NCBI GenBank assembly: GCA_030524475.1
Contig: JAUNGO010000003.1
Span: 23,505-87,504 of the forward strand
Source: Eggerthellaceae bacterium
GTDB taxonomy: Bacteria; Actinomycetota; Coriobacteriia; Coriobacteriales; Eggerthellaceae
DNA: 64,000 bases
Reading direction: 5' to 3'
Under the pieces are notes generated by a model. That model saw nothing but the letters and a program-made list of their open reading frames with translations. It searched no databases and was not told the origin of the DNA. Shown here one piece after another: positions 26,801 through 34,203 of this stretch. A program made the translations under genes and the position numbers. Within the stretch, counting starts at the first letter, position 1; each line of letters starts with the position of its first letter.

Positions 26801-26913
26801 TGACCAAGAAACCGAGCCGTTTCGCCCCAGAGGGCGCCTATGCGGAGATGAAGGCACGTATCGTCGAAAAGCTGAAAGCGTTTTTCAGCAGGTTCAACGG
26901 GTTGGGCAGATAG
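23824..26913 (+). CDS. hsdR: Type I restriction endonuclease, translocase subunit HsdR
   Basis: The 1029-residue subunit cuts unmodified DNA after translocation. Its N-terminal nuclease domain has the VHVELKRRG motif near residue 195. Walker A (HTTGSGKTLT) is near residue 355, and the DEAD-type box (IFDECHRSQFGEMH) is near residue 452 with GFTGTP shortly after. Later helicase motifs include MFLTGFDATTLNTLWVDK and AFSRTNRI. The helical C-terminus binds the HsdM-HsdS core. The start overlaps the hsdS stop as ATGA, completing the operon. The gene appears intact. Confidence 0.94.
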   Translation: MSEHGRRVEYGVVGIPEEMLDESLVDDLPASVDFEVMAFGGQATVCAAAPKQGKRSTAYQSEAELEAAFIAQLQRQAYEYVVFSSEGELAANLRRQLEALNGLTFTDKEWERFFKGCITSENEGIAEKTRRIQRDHVQVLHRDDGSVKNVQLIDKRNVHNNRLQVMNQYAQSGTYDNRYDVTILVNGLPLVHVELKRRGVAIKEAFNQIERYQRDSFWSSCGLYEYVQIFVISNGTHTKYYSNTTRWSHIEESKGRRRSGKKTSNSFEFTSWWADADNVPIMDLVPFTSSFFAKHAILNILTRYCVFDVDDHLLVMRPYQIVATERILNRILVSENDKRMLGTLRAGGYIWHTTGSGKTLTSFKTAQLASGMAGVDKVMFVVDRKDLDYQTMREYDRFEKGAVDGSESTAVLARQLADPDCRILVTTIQKLSVFIKKNKKHDVYSSHVVVIFDECHRSQFGEMHAAIIKHFKAYHLFGFTGTPIFADNASASGNPKLRTTEQAFGEKLHTYTIVDAIRDGNVLPFRIDYIQTIKAREDFPDQKVYDIYREGAYKAQERVESIVSYVLDHYAQKTKRSSNYLLKDQRVMGFNSIFCCASIDMAKVYYSAFRRMQAERGGEQLKVALIYSFGVNESDDGCGLPDESFDVESLDTPDRDFLQAAIDDYNAMFSTSFDTSSDGFQNYYKDLSDRMKNRQLDMVVVVNMFLTGFDATTLNTLWVDKDLKDHGLIQAFSRTNRILNSVKTYGNIVCFRNLEDRVNHAISLFGDKDAGGIVLLKPYAEYLGEYRERLAQLYDRFPLGQVILGEETEKAFIRLFGTILRLRNVLSAFDDFEGDDPLSPRDEQDYRSVYTDLYQKWRKDKEEAAIINDDLVFEVELLKQVDVNIDYILMLVQKYHDTNCADKLIIADVERAIGASYELRNKRDLIERFIDGLNASEDVVADWRKYIEEQREKELSAIIADESLDDVATREFVARSFVEGEVTENGTEITLLMTKKPSRFAPEGAYAEMKARIVEKLKAFFSRFNGLGR

Positions 26914-27236
26914 TGCAAGAGCCATCGGCAAAAACACGTCCAAATTACCCCCTTCCCATTCCCGCTGCGCGTTCTATAATGAACCCGTTGCGTCGTGGGC
27001 GCGCGGATTTCTGCCCCGCATGCCTCTTTCTGCAAACAACGACGCGGCGGCAACCTCATAACGCCTGGTGAAGGCATCTGGCTTCGCGATTCTGCTGCGG
27101 GCCAATTTTCTGCATACATAGTAAGAACTTACGCGACGTGCATCGCGGATCGCTCCCGGAACAGGGGACGTAGCCCCGTTTGTGGGCCGACGAGCGTCCG
27201 ACGTGCGGTGTCGCCCTTGTGCGAAAGAAGGAATCG
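26914..27236 (+). other. Spacer and leader before the selenium cluster
   Basis: This 323-base stretch has no credible gene. It holds a likely promoter (TATAAT at 26975-26980), which leaves an untranslated leader of about 250 bases before yedE, and a short repeat-like piece, GGAACAGGGGACGTAGCCCC near 27158, of the GTGAACA palindrome family. No tRNA cloverleaf, including tRNA(Sec), was recognised. Confidence 0.5.
26953..26980 (+). promoter_or_regulatory. Candidate promoter of the yedE selenium cluster
   Basis: TATAAT at 26975-26980 is a perfect -10 box. TTCCCA at 26953-26958 gives a 16-base spacer and matches four of six -35 positions. It is the best promoter candidate for the downstream plus-strand cluster. 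Confidence 0.5.
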
Positions 27237-28388
27237 GTGGAACTGTTCACTCAGAAGAAGGGGTTGCTGCTCGCGGGTCTCATCGCCGGCTGCGGCTTGG
27301 CGATCCTCGCGTTTTTCGGCAATCCCCAGAACATGGCGATGTGCGCGGCGTGCTTCATCCGCGACATGGCAGGCTCGCTCAAGCTGCACACCACGGCGAC
27401 GGTGCAGTATTTCCGCCCCGAGATCGTGGGTTTGGTCGTGGGGTCGTTCTTGATCGCGGTGGCAACGCGCGAGTACCGCTCGACGGCGGGCTCGTCGCCC
27501 ATGACGCGCTTCGTGCTGGGCTTCATCATGATGCTCGGCGCGCTGGTGTTTTTGGGATGCCCGCTGCGCATGGTCATTCGCATGTCGGCGGGCGACCTCA
27601 ACGCGTGGGTGGGCCTCATCGGCTTTGTCCTGGGCGTGGGCACGGGCGCGCTGTTCTTGAAGCGCGGCTTCTCGCTCGGGCGTGAGTACGACACGAACAA
27701 GGTGGCGGGCGCGGTGCTGCCGGTGCTGCTCATCATCGGCCTGGTGATCAGCATTGCCACGGCGGCGTTCGCCGTAAGCGAAAGCGGCCCGGGCTCCAAG
27801 CACGCCCCGTGGCTGATCGCGCTCGTGGTGGCGCTCATCGTGGGCGCGCTGGCGCAGAAGGCGCGCATCTGCTTCGCGAGCGGTCTGCGCAACGCCTTCC
27901 TCGTGCGCGACTTCGAGATGCTTCTGCCCATCGCGGGCATGTTCGTCGTCATGCTGGTGTTCAACCTGGCGACGGGCAACTTCAAGCTCTCCTTCGACGG
28001 CCAGCCCATCGCGCATTCGCAGCATCTGTGGAACATTCTCGGCCTGTATGCCGTGGGCTTCGGCGCGGTGCTCGCCGGCGGCTGCCCGCTGCGCCAGATG
28101 ATCCTGGCCGGCCAGGGCTCCTGCGACGGCGCGGTCACCTTCCTCGGTATGCTCGTGGGCGCGGCGTTCGCGCACAACTTCGGCCTGGCGGGCGCGGCGG
28201 CTGCGGCGGCCACGGACACGACGGCGGCCGTTGCGGGCGGCCCGGCGTTCGCGGGCCAGGTGGTGCTCGTGTGCGGCATCGTGGTGCTGTTCATCATCGG
28301 CGCGGCGAACATCCGCAAGCAGAAGGCGGCGGCGAAAACCGCGGCTACGGCGGCAACCGACGCGGACGCGACGGCCGCTCAGGCGTAG
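27237..28388 (+). CDS. yedE: YedE-family selenium/sulfur transporter
   Basis: The 383-residue membrane protein belongs to the YeeE/YedE family and looks like the selenium-linked subgroup, thought to import a reduced selenium or sulfur species. It has about ten hydrophobic segments arranged as two similar halves. Conserved cysteines occur in MCAACFIRD, LGCPLRMVIR and GGCPLRQMILAGQGSC, the GCPLR motif being repeated in the two halves. I chose GTG 27237, right after GAAAGAAGGAATCG; an upstream in-frame ATG-less extension to 27180 lacks support. It heads a plus-strand run of selenium-metabolism genes ending with yedF. The C-terminal 20 residues are Ala/Lys-rich. Confidence 0.85.
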   Translation: MELFTQKKGLLLAGLIAGCGLAILAFFGNPQNMAMCAACFIRDMAGSLKLHTTATVQYFRPEIVGLVVGSFLIAVATREYRSTAGSSPMTRFVLGFIMMLGALVFLGCPLRMVIRMSAGDLNAWVGLIGFVLGVGTGALFLKRGFSLGREYDTNKVAGAVLPVLLIIGLVISIATAAFAVSESGPGSKHAPWLIALVVALIVGALAQKARICFASGLRNAFLVRDFEMLLPIAGMFVVMLVFNLATGNFKLSFDGQPIAHSQHLWNILGLYAVGFGAVLAGGCPLRQMILAGQGSCDGAVTFLGMLVGAAFAHNFGLAGAAAAAATDTTAAVAGGPAFAGQVVLVCGIVVLFIIGAANIRKQKAAAKTAATAATDADATAAQA

Positions 28389-28470
28389 AATTTAGTGAAA
28401 AGTTGCGGCGGCGGTTGCGGTCGGCATTGACGGCAGCCCGACGCCGCGCAACAGCGAAGGGAGCAAACTC

Positions 28471-28677
28471 ATGATCGAGGTAGACGCAAGGGGACTTTCC
28501 TGCCCCGAGCCCATGCTCATGGCCACCGAGGCCGTGAAGGGGTCCGCCGGCGAGGCGGTGCGCGTGCTGGTGAGCTCGGCCACCGCGCGCGACAACGTGA
28601 AGGGCGTGGCGAAGAAGGCCAAGCGTCAAGCGCGCGTCGAGGAGTCGGGCGCCGACTTCATCGTCACCATCGAGTAG
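28471..28677 (+). CDS. TusA/SirA-like sulfur (selenium) carrier protein
   Basis: This 68-residue protein has the TusA fold signature: an N-terminal DARGLSCPEPML with the sulfur-carrying Cys of the CPxP motif (about residue 10) and a C-terminal beta strand ending FIVTIE. TusA-type proteins carry persulfide between donor and acceptor enzymes. Next to yedE and yedF it probably carries reduced sulfur or selenium delivered by YedE or the desulfurase at 30880. It is preceded by GAAGGGAG and lies 82 bases after yedE. Confidence 0.85.
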   Translation: MIEVDARGLSCPEPMLMATEAVKGSAGEAVRVLVSSATARDNVKGVAKKAKRQARVEESGADFIVTIE

Positions 28678-28699
28678 GCGCAAAAGGGGAGGGGAAGCG

Positions 28700-28939
28700 A
28701 TGGCGCGCAACGCGAAACCGCACGTGGTGGCAACGTTTCACACCACCACGGCGGCGCTTGCCATGCAGGACGCGGGCAAGCGCGCGGGGCTGCGCGGCCG
28801 CCTCGCTCCCATCCCGCGGCAGCTTTCGGCGGGCTGCGGCTTCGCATGGCGCGAACCCGCCGACAACGAGGCGGCCCTGCGCGCGGCAATCGAGCACGCG
28901 GGCATCGAGGTGGAGGCGCTCGTCGCGCTGGACTTGTGA
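28700..28939 (+). CDS. DUF3343 protein (first of three)
   Basis: The 79-residue protein has the DUF3343 pattern, also seen in the genes at 30494 and 34327. It has an N-terminal strand with a T-A-A-LAMQDA helix, then a LAPIPRQLSAGCGFAWR stretch, with the conserved P-P-x-S-x-GCG-x-x motif, and a closing small domain. The Cys of the SAGCG motif may carry or bind sulfur or selenium. DUF3343 genes commonly accompany YedF and double-cubane proteins; no reaction is established. It follows 22 bases after the TusA-like gene and is followed by a strong hairpin. Confidence 0.8.
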   Translation: MARNAKPHVVATFHTTTAALAMQDAGKRAGLRGRLAPIPRQLSAGCGFAWREPADNEAALRAAIEHAGIEVEALVALDL

Positions 28940-28945
28940 GCGCAA

Positions 28946-28987
28946 GGGCGCTCCCGCCCTGGTGTTCACCCAGGGGCGGGAGCGCCC
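28946..28987 (+). terminator. Strong 14-bp hairpin between DUF3343 and double-cubane genes
   Basis: GGGCGCTCCCGCCC at 28946-28959 pairs perfectly with its complement at 28974-28987 around a loop containing GGTGTTCACC. It lacks a T-run, so it may act as an mRNA-processing or attenuation hairpin inside the operon rather than a full terminator. Confidence 0.55.
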
Positions 28988-29046
28988 CCGTGTTCATCTT
29001 CGCCACCGCCCGTTCGCCTCGAACAAACAAAGAGAGAGGAAGCATC

Positions 29047-30321
29047 ATGACCGATCGACACGAGATGTGGGCCAGCTTGGGGATGGACCTCGAGACGCAC
29101 GACCAGCTGTGCGCGGTTTTGCCCACGGCGTTCGGCGACATATACCTGTCGCAGGAAAACCGCCCCGAGAACATGGCGTTCTACGACTTCGTGGTGTCCG
29201 ACATCCACGGCATTCGCCCCGCCGAGCTCATCGAGCTGCAAAAGGCCGGCGGCAAGGTGTTCGGCACGTTCTGCGTGTTCGTGCCCGACGAGATCGTGGT
29301 GGCGTGCGGCGGCGCGGTGACGGGCCTGTGCGGCGGCAGCCAATTTTGGGTGCCCGAGGGCGAAAAGGTGCTGCCGAGCGGTATGTGCCCGCTGATCAAG
29401 GCGTCGCTGGGCGCGCATTTCGGCAAGACGTGCCCGTACTTCAGCGTGGCCGACGTGTACGTGGGCGAAACCACGTGCGACGGCAAGAAGAAGGCCTACG
29501 AAATCCTCGGCGCCGACAAGCAAACCTATGTGATGGACATGCCGCAGATGAAGCGCCCGCAGGACGTGGAGAAGTGGACGGGCGAGATCGCCGCGTTCGC
29601 CGCCGAGGTGGAGCGCATCACGGGCCGCGAGCTCACGGCGGAGGCGCTCGGCGACGCCATCAAGCTCATCAACAGCAAGCGTCGCGCGCTCGCGCGCGTC
29701 TACGAGGCGCGCAAGGCCACGAACTGCATTCCCATCAGCGGCAAGGACGCCCTGCTCATGACTCAGATCGCGTTTTTCGACGACCCGGCCCGCTGCGCCG
29801 AGATGGCCAACAAGCTGGCCGACGAGCTTGAGCAGCGTGTCGCCGACGGCGTGAGCGTGTTCCCGGCGGGCACGAAGCGCATCCTGCTCACGGGCACGCC
29901 GCTCGCCATCCCGAACTGGAAGCTGCACCACATCATCGAGACGAGCGGCGCCGCCGTGGTGTGCGAGGAAATGTGCACCGGCACGCGCTACTTCGAAAAC
30001 GAGGTGGACGAGGGCGCGACTACGCTCGAGGGCCAGTTCGCCGCGTTGTCCGAGCGCTACATGAAGAACAACTGCGCGTGCTTCACGCCGAACCCCGGCC
30101 GCATCGACGACATCGTGCGCTTGGCGAAGGAATACCAGGTGGACGGCGTGATCGACGCGAACTTGAAGTTCTGCACGCTCTACGACGTGGAAAAGTCGAG
30201 CGTGGCCGAGGCGCTTGAGGCGCAAGGCATCCCGGTGCTGGGCCTTGAGACGGACTACACCGACAACGACGCCGGTCAGCTGCGCACCCGCATCCAGGCG
30301 TTCGTGGAGATGCTTGGGTAA
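29047..30321 (+). CDS. Double-cubane cluster / 2-hydroxyacyl-CoA dehydratase (HgdB)-like protein, copy 1
   Basis: This 424-residue protein belongs to the HgdB/FldB/double-cubane superfamily. Conserved cysteines include those in FGTFCVFVP, GLCGGSQ, GMCPLIKAS, KTCPYFS and GETTCDGKKKAYE, the last two being the family's hallmark. Members are reduced by an ATP-driven activator such as the one encoded at 32009, giving very low-potential electrons. No acyl-CoA or CoA-transferase gene is nearby, while yedE, yedF and DUF3343 genes are. I therefore favour a double-cubane reductase role in selenium or sulfur chemistry over amino-acid fermentation; this is inference. ATG 29047 follows GAGAGAGGAAG; the frame runs upstream but overlaps the hairpin. 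Confidence 0.85.
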   Translation: MTDRHEMWASLGMDLETHDQLCAVLPTAFGDIYLSQENRPENMAFYDFVVSDIHGIRPAELIELQKAGGKVFGTFCVFVPDEIVVACGGAVTGLCGGSQFWVPEGEKVLPSGMCPLIKASLGAHFGKTCPYFSVADVYVGETTCDGKKKAYEILGADKQTYVMDMPQMKRPQDVEKWTGEIAAFAAEVERITGRELTAEALGDAIKLINSKRRALARVYEARKATNCIPISGKDALLMTQIAFFDDPARCAEMANKLADELEQRVADGVSVFPAGTKRILLTGTPLAIPNWKLHHIIETSGAAVVCEEMCTGTRYFENEVDEGATTLEGQFAALSERYMKNNCACFTPNPGRIDDIVRLAKEYQVDGVIDANLKFCTLYDVEKSSVAEALEAQGIPVLGLETDYTDNDAGQLRTRIQAFVEMLG

Positions 30322-30330
30322 GTTTAATTA

Positions 30331-30466
30331 CGCTTGCCCTGACGGGGCAAGCGGGATGCTCGACGCTGCGGCTTCCTAGCCCCTTACGCAGGGCTCGGCG
30401 CGTACCGAAGTACGCTTGGCCCTGCGGCGGGGCTATCTCGGGCACCGCAAGAAGCCTCGCTGACGC
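30331..30466 (+). repeat. Structured intergenic element, copy A
   Basis: Ten bases after the upstream stop codon come a 9-bp hairpin with a CTGACG loop (30331-30353), the conserved box CGACGCTGCG, and then a nested long stem. Its pairs are GGCTTC/GAAGCC, TAGCCCC/GGGGCTA, CGCAGGGC/GCCCTGCG and the cap GCGTAC-CGAA-GTACGC at 30400-30415. Copies at 32752 and 35327 keep the pairing with different bases. Confidence 0.82.
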
Positions 30467-30493
30467 CATGAGCATAATGTGACGTTTTAATGG

Positions 30494-30778
30494 GTGGTAA
30501 AGTGGGTGCACTTTGTGTCGGACACGGTGTTCTACATATTGGTGAACAGCTCGACCGAGGGCATGGCGCTGTACACGCGCTTGCGCGAGGCGGCATGCCG
30601 CGTGCGCGTGGCGCCCGCCCCGCGCGGCGAGCAGGCGTGCTGCGGTATGTCCATCTTGGTGGCGCCCGGCGATATGCCGGCGGTGCGCGCGGCGCTTGCC
30701 GCCGATCGGTCGCTGATATACGATCGCATCGTGGAGCTACCCAACACCATCAACCCGCACAGGGACAAGTATTGCTGA
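30494..30778 (+). CDS. DUF3343 protein (second of three)
   Basis: Up to 94 residues. The family part begins FYILVNSSTEGMALYTRLREA and includes APRGEQACCGMSILV, where the usual GCG motif is ACCG, with two adjacent cysteines. The start is uncertain: GTG 30494 gives the length listed, but GTG 30527, just before FYIL, would give a protein closer to its two paralogues. It sits between the structured element and the desulfurase. It ends Cys-stop(UGA); I consider this UGA a real stop because the family normally ends here. Confidence 0.75.
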   Translation: MVKWVHFVSDTVFYILVNSSTEGMALYTRLREAACRVRVAPAPRGEQACCGMSILVAPGDMPAVRAALAADRSLIYDRIVELPNTINPHRDKYC

Positions 30779-30794
30779 GGGGTGCGTAAAACGG

Positions 30795-30826
30795 GGGTGA
30801 ACACGGGACCGTAGCCCTGTTCACCC
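30795..30826. repeat. Palindrome of the GTGAACA family
   Basis: GGGTGAACACGGG at the left arm pairs with GCCCTGTTCACCC at the right arm around ACCGTA, 16 bases after the DUF3343 stop. Related copies flank 45324-45390 and 38866. It may act as an intra-operon terminator or mRNA stabiliser. Confidence 0.65.
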
Positions 30827-30879
30827 ACCGCCCGCGTTTACCCGCGCCCCAGTATTTTGCAAGCAGAAAGCGATTGCCC

Positions 30880-32031
30880 ATGATCTATCTCGACAACGCC
30901 GCCACCACCATGACGAAGCCGCCCGAGGTGGCGCGCGCGATAACCGAGGCGCTCGGCAGCTTCGGCGGCGTGGGGCGTGGCGTGCACCCGGCCTCCATCC
31001 AGGCGGGGCTTGCCGTGTACGAGGCGCGCGCCGCCGTGTCGCAGCTGTTCGACGCGCCGGGGCCCGAGCGCGTGTCGTTCGCCCTGAACGCCACGATGGC
31101 GCTCAACATCGCGATCGCCGGGCTTTTGCCCGACGGCGGCAAGGCGGTCACCACCGCTGCGTCGCATAACTCGGTGCTGCGACCGCTCTATGCGGCGCGC
31201 GACGCGCGGGACTGCGCGGTCGAGGTGGTGCCGATCGACGATCGCGGCGCGCTCGACTACGACGCGTTCGCGCGCGCGTGCGAGGGGGCGGCGCTTGTGG
31301 CCGTCACGCACGCGTCCAACCTCACGGGCGACGTGTACGACGCGGCGCGCATGGCGGACGCAGCGCACGCGGCGGGCGCGCTTGTGGTGCTCGACGCGGC
31401 GCAGACGGCGGGCGCCGTGCCCGTCGACATGGGGGCGCTCGGTGTCGACGTCGTGTGCTTCACCGGGCACAAAAGCCTGCTCGGCCCGCAGGGCACGGGC
31501 GGCTTGTGCGTGGCGGCGGGCGTCGACGTGCCGCCGCTGCTCGAGGGCGGCTCGGGCACGCACAGCTTCGACGAGCGGCACCCGCGCTTCATGCCCGAAT
31601 CTCTTGAGGCGGGCACGGTGAACGCGCACGGGCTGGCGGGGCTGGCGGCGGGCGTTGCGTATCTGCAGCAGCGCGGCGTGGCGGACGTGGCGACGCACGA
31701 GGCGCAGCTGGTCGTGCGCTTTGTGGACGGCCTGCACGCCGTTAAGGGCGTGCGCGTGCTCGGCGGCGGGTCGGACGCGGGGCGCTGCGGCATCGTGGCG
31801 CTCAACGTGGCTGACGCCGACTCGGCGGGCGTGGCCGACCGTTTGGCGTCGGAATGGGACATTTGCACGCGGGCGGGCGCCCACTGCGCGCCGCTCATGC
31901 ACCGCGCGCTCGGCACCGAGCGGCAAGGCGCGGTGCGCGTAAGCTTTGGGCCCTTCAGCACGGAAGGCGAGGTAGACGCGTGCTTAGAGGCGTTGGAGGT
32001 GATCGCGCATGACGTATCGTGTGGGCGTTGA
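30880..32031 (+). CDS. Cysteine desulfurase / selenocysteine lyase-like enzyme of the selenium cluster
   Basis: The 383-residue class V PLP enzyme has the binding lysine in CFTGHKSLLGPQG near residue 206. The catalytic cysteine sits in ICTRAGAHCAPLMHRALGT near residue 333, a group II (SufS/CsdB-like) active-site loop rather than the GSAC loop of IscS. This subgroup is often found next to selD, yedE or yedF, and enzymes of this type can release selenium from selenocysteine as well as sulfur from cysteine. It may therefore feed selenide or persulfide to YedF, the TusA-like protein or SelD. ATG 30880 follows AGAAAG; its end overlaps the activator gene by 23 bases. Confidence 0.85.
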   Translation: MIYLDNAATTMTKPPEVARAITEALGSFGGVGRGVHPASIQAGLAVYEARAAVSQLFDAPGPERVSFALNATMALNIAIAGLLPDGGKAVTTAASHNSVLRPLYAARDARDCAVEVVPIDDRGALDYDAFARACEGAALVAVTHASNLTGDVYDAARMADAAHAAGALVVLDAAQTAGAVPVDMGALGVDVVCFTGHKSLLGPQGTGGLCVAAGVDVPPLLEGGSGTHSFDERHPRFMPESLEAGTVNAHGLAGLAAGVAYLQQRGVADVATHEAQLVVRFVDGLHAVKGVRVLGGGSDAGRCGIVALNVADADSAGVADRLASEWDICTRAGAHCAPLMHRALGTERQGAVRVSFGPFSTEGEVDACLEALEVIAHDVSCGR

Positions 32032-32812
32032 CATCGGTTCGACGGCGGCGAAGGCGGCGGTGCTCGACGGCGACGCGGTGGCGTTCACGCTATGCGAGCC
32101 GACGGGCTACAGCGGCGTGGAGGCGGCCGGGCGCATCGAGGCTGCCCTTGAGGCGGCGGGTTTCCCTTTGAGCGCGTGCCGCGTGGTGGCGACGGGCTAC
32201 GGGCGCGTGTCGGTGCCCTACGCGGAAAAAACGGTCACCGAGATCACCTGTCACGGGCGCGGGGCGGCCCACCTGTTTGGCGGAAGCGGCGTGGTGGTCG
32301 ACATCGGCGGGCAGGACACGAAGGCCATCGTGCTCGAGGGTGGGCGCGTGGCGAAGTTCAACATGAACGACAAGTGCTCGGCGGGCACGGGGAAATTCTT
32401 GGAGATCATGGCCAACCGCATGGGCGTGACGTTGTCTGAGCTTGAGCGGCTGGCGCGCGACGGGAATCCGACGCAAATCTCGTCGATGTGCACGGTGTTC
32501 GCGGAAAGCGAGGTGATATCGCTCGTCGGCGCCGGCACGCCGCGCGAGGACATCGCGTGGGGCGTGATCGAGTCGGTGGCGGCGAAGGTGCGCCCGCTTG
32601 TGCCGCAGGTTCAAGGCGCGCGCTATTTCCTCACCGGCGGCCTGTGCGAGTGCGGCTACTTGGTGGAGCGTTTGGGCGCGGCGCTCGGCGCGCCCGTGGA
32701 AACGTGCCCGCAGGCGCGCTTTGCGGGAGCTATTGGGGCGGCGCTTTCTGTTCCGACCGTTGCTGACGCAACGATCGGACGTGCCGACGCTGCGGTTCCG
32801 ACATGCACCTGA
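32009..32812 (+). CDS. BadF/BadG/HgdC-type ATPase activator for the double-cubane proteins
   Basis: This 267-residue ASKHA-fold ATPase has the phosphate loop VGVDIGSTAAKAAVL, VDIGGQDTKAI, the cluster-binding NDKCSAGTGKFLEIMA and SSMCTVFAESEVISL; these two cysteines bind the bridging [4Fe-4S] cluster of the homodimer. It pumps electrons at very low potential into HgdB-like partners, here the proteins encoded at 29047 and 33049. The last 20 or so residues (after ALSVPTV) are encoded by the first part of structured element B, so the natural C-terminus may once have been shorter. It overlaps the desulfurase gene. Confidence 0.88.
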   Translation: MTYRVGVDIGSTAAKAAVLDGDAVAFTLCEPTGYSGVEAAGRIEAALEAAGFPLSACRVVATGYGRVSVPYAEKTVTEITCHGRGAAHLFGGSGVVVDIGGQDTKAIVLEGGRVAKFNMNDKCSAGTGKFLEIMANRMGVTLSELERLARDGNPTQISSMCTVFAESEVISLVGAGTPREDIAWGVIESVAAKVRPLVPQVQGARYFLTGGLCECGYLVERLGAALGAPVETCPQARFAGAIGAALSVPTVADATIGRADAAVPTCT

Positions 32813-32903
32813 TCTAGCCCCTTGTTTGACCCTCGGCGCGGCCCGAAGGCCGCTTGGGGTCAAGGCGGGGCTATATCAGGCACCTGTCGAAACCTCGCTG
32901 ACG
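32752..32903 (+). repeat. Structured intergenic element, copy B
   Basis: The element begins inside the 3' end of the activator gene with a CTGACG-loop hairpin (CGTTG/CAACG, CCGA/TCGG), then the CGACGCTGCG box. The nested stem pairs GGTT/AACC, CGACA/TGTCG, CCTGAT/ATCAGG, TAGCCCC/GGGGCTA, TTGACCC/GGGTCAA, with cap GCGGCC-CGAA-GGCCGC at 32838-32853. Base identities differ from copies A and C while pairing and loops are kept. Confidence 0.82.
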
Positions 32904-32935
32904 TTACGAACGACCTGTGAGGTGCAATTGGTGGA

Positions 32936-33004
32936 GGTGCAATTGGGACGTTCCAAATTGCATGTCGATCGCAAATGTGCCGTTTGGAACGTCCCGATTG
33001 CACC
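32936..33004. repeat. Inverted pair of the GTGCAATTGGGACG palindrome
   Basis: The 22-base arm at 32936-32957 pairs with 32983-33004 with a single G-T wobble. Each arm starts or ends with the GTGCAATTGGGACGTTCC motif. It follows structured element B through the shared tail ACGAACGACCTGT and precedes the second double-cubane gene by 45 bases. Confidence 0.7.
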
Positions 33005-33048
33005 GATTGCAGATTAAGAGAAGCGGCTCGTAGAGGAGGAATGGGTTT

Positions 33049-34203
33049 ATGGCAACGCGAGATTTACCGGCGATTTTCGAGGAGTTCGACGAGGCGCGGC
33101 GCGCGGGGTTCGTCAAGGTGATGAACTTCAAGGAGTCGGGCGGGCGCCTGGTGGGTTATTTGTGCAGCTACACGCCGATCGAGGTGATCGAGGCGGCGGG
33201 CGCGTCGGGCGTGGCGCTGTGCGGCATGAGCAACGAGCCGGTGGCGGAGGCGGAAACCGTGCTACCGAAAAACCTCTGCCCGCTCATCAAGAGCACCTAC
33301 GGCTTCGCGCACGCCGACAAGTGCCCCTACACGTACTTCTCCGACCTGATCGTGGGCGAGACGACCTGCGACGGCAAGAAGAAAATGTACGAGCTGCTCA
33401 ACGAGATCAAAGACACCTACGTGATGCAGCTGCCGCAGGGACAGGGCCGCGCCTGGGTCGCCGAGGCGTGGCGCGAGGAGGTGCGTCTGCTCAAGGAGGA
33501 GTTCGAGCGCAGGTTCGGCGTCGAGGTGACCGACGACGATCTGCGCTGCGCCGCCCGCGCGCGCAACCGCTTCCGCCGCGCGATGGTGGAGCTTTTTGAG
33601 CTGCAGGCGAACGTGCCGCCCGCGATGAGCGGCGTCGAGATGATGACCACCGCGCTGCAAAGCACGTTCGCCTTCGACGTGAACGAAAGCATCGAGAAGG
33701 TGGAGTCGCTGCTTGAGGCGCGCCGTGCCGCCTACGAGGCGGGGGAGCGCCCCATCTCGGTCGAGGCGAAGCGCATCCTGCTCACGGGGTGCCCGTCGAG
33801 CGGCGTCATCAAGAAGGTCGGCATGTCCATCGAGCGCAACGGCGGCGTGATCGTGTGCTTGGACGACTGCTCGGGCGAGCGCACGCAGCGCATGATGATC
33901 GACCCCGACGCCGACGACATCTTAGGCGCTATCGCCGATCGCTACCTGGGCATCCATTGCTCGGTCATGACGCCGAACGGCGGGCGCATGGAAAACACCG
34001 CCGCCATGTGCGAGAAGTACCATGTTGACGGTGTGGTCGACCTCACGCTCACGGCGTGCCACACCTTCGCGGTGGAATCCGAGCTCATGCGCCGCAAGAT
34101 GGAGGAGATCGGCGTGCCGTACCTTCACATCGAAACCGACTACGCCCCCGGCGACCAAGGGCAAATCGACACGCGCATCGCGGCGTTCATCGAGATGCTG
34201 TAG
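33049..34203 (+). CDS. Double-cubane cluster / HgdB-like protein, copy 2
   Basis: The 384-residue protein is a paralogue of the gene at 29047. It shares the cysteine set in VGYLCSYTP, VALCGMSN, NLCPLIKSTYGF, DKCPYTYFS and GETTCDGKKKMYE, and ends with the same HIETDYAPGDQGQIDTRI segment (copy 1: LETDYTDNDAGQLRTRI). It probably forms either a separate homodimer or a heterodimer with copy 1, as HgdA and HgdB do. ATG 33049 follows AGAGGAGGAATGGG. Its neighbours (activator, DUF3343, yedF) make selenium or sulfur metabolism the likely setting. Confidence 0.85.
   Translation: MATRDLPAIFEEFDEARRAGFVKVMNFKESGGRLVGYLCSYTPIEVIEAAGASGVALCGMSNEPVAEAETVLPKNLCPLIKSTYGFAHADKCPYTYFSDLIVGETTCDGKKKMYELLNEIKDTYVMQLPQGQGRAWVAEAWREEVRLLKEEFERRFGVEVTDDDLRCAARARNRFRRAMVELFELQANVPPAMSGVEMMTTALQSTFAFDVNESIEKVESLLEARRAAYEAGERPISVEAKRILLTGCPSSGVIKKVGMSIERNGGVIVCLDDCSGERTQRMMIDPDADDILGAIADRYLGIHCSVMTPNGGRMENTAAMCEKYHVDGVVDLTLTACHTFAVESELMRRKMEEIGVPYLHIETDYAPGDQGQIDTRIAAFIEML

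Noticed and set aside
30776..30778. UGA directly after Cys at the end of the second DUF3343 gene, possible Cys-Sec
   Set aside because: The family normally ends here, only a short unrelated tail would follow, and the nearest hairpin is an ordinary dispersed palindrome further away than a SECIS.
29047..34203. Reading the HgdB-like pair as a fermentative 2-hydroxyacyl-CoA dehydratase
   Set aside because: No CoA-transferase, acyl-CoA dehydrogenase or hydroxyacid dehydrogenase gene is nearby; all neighbours point to selenium or sulfur metabolism. It is kept only as an alternative.
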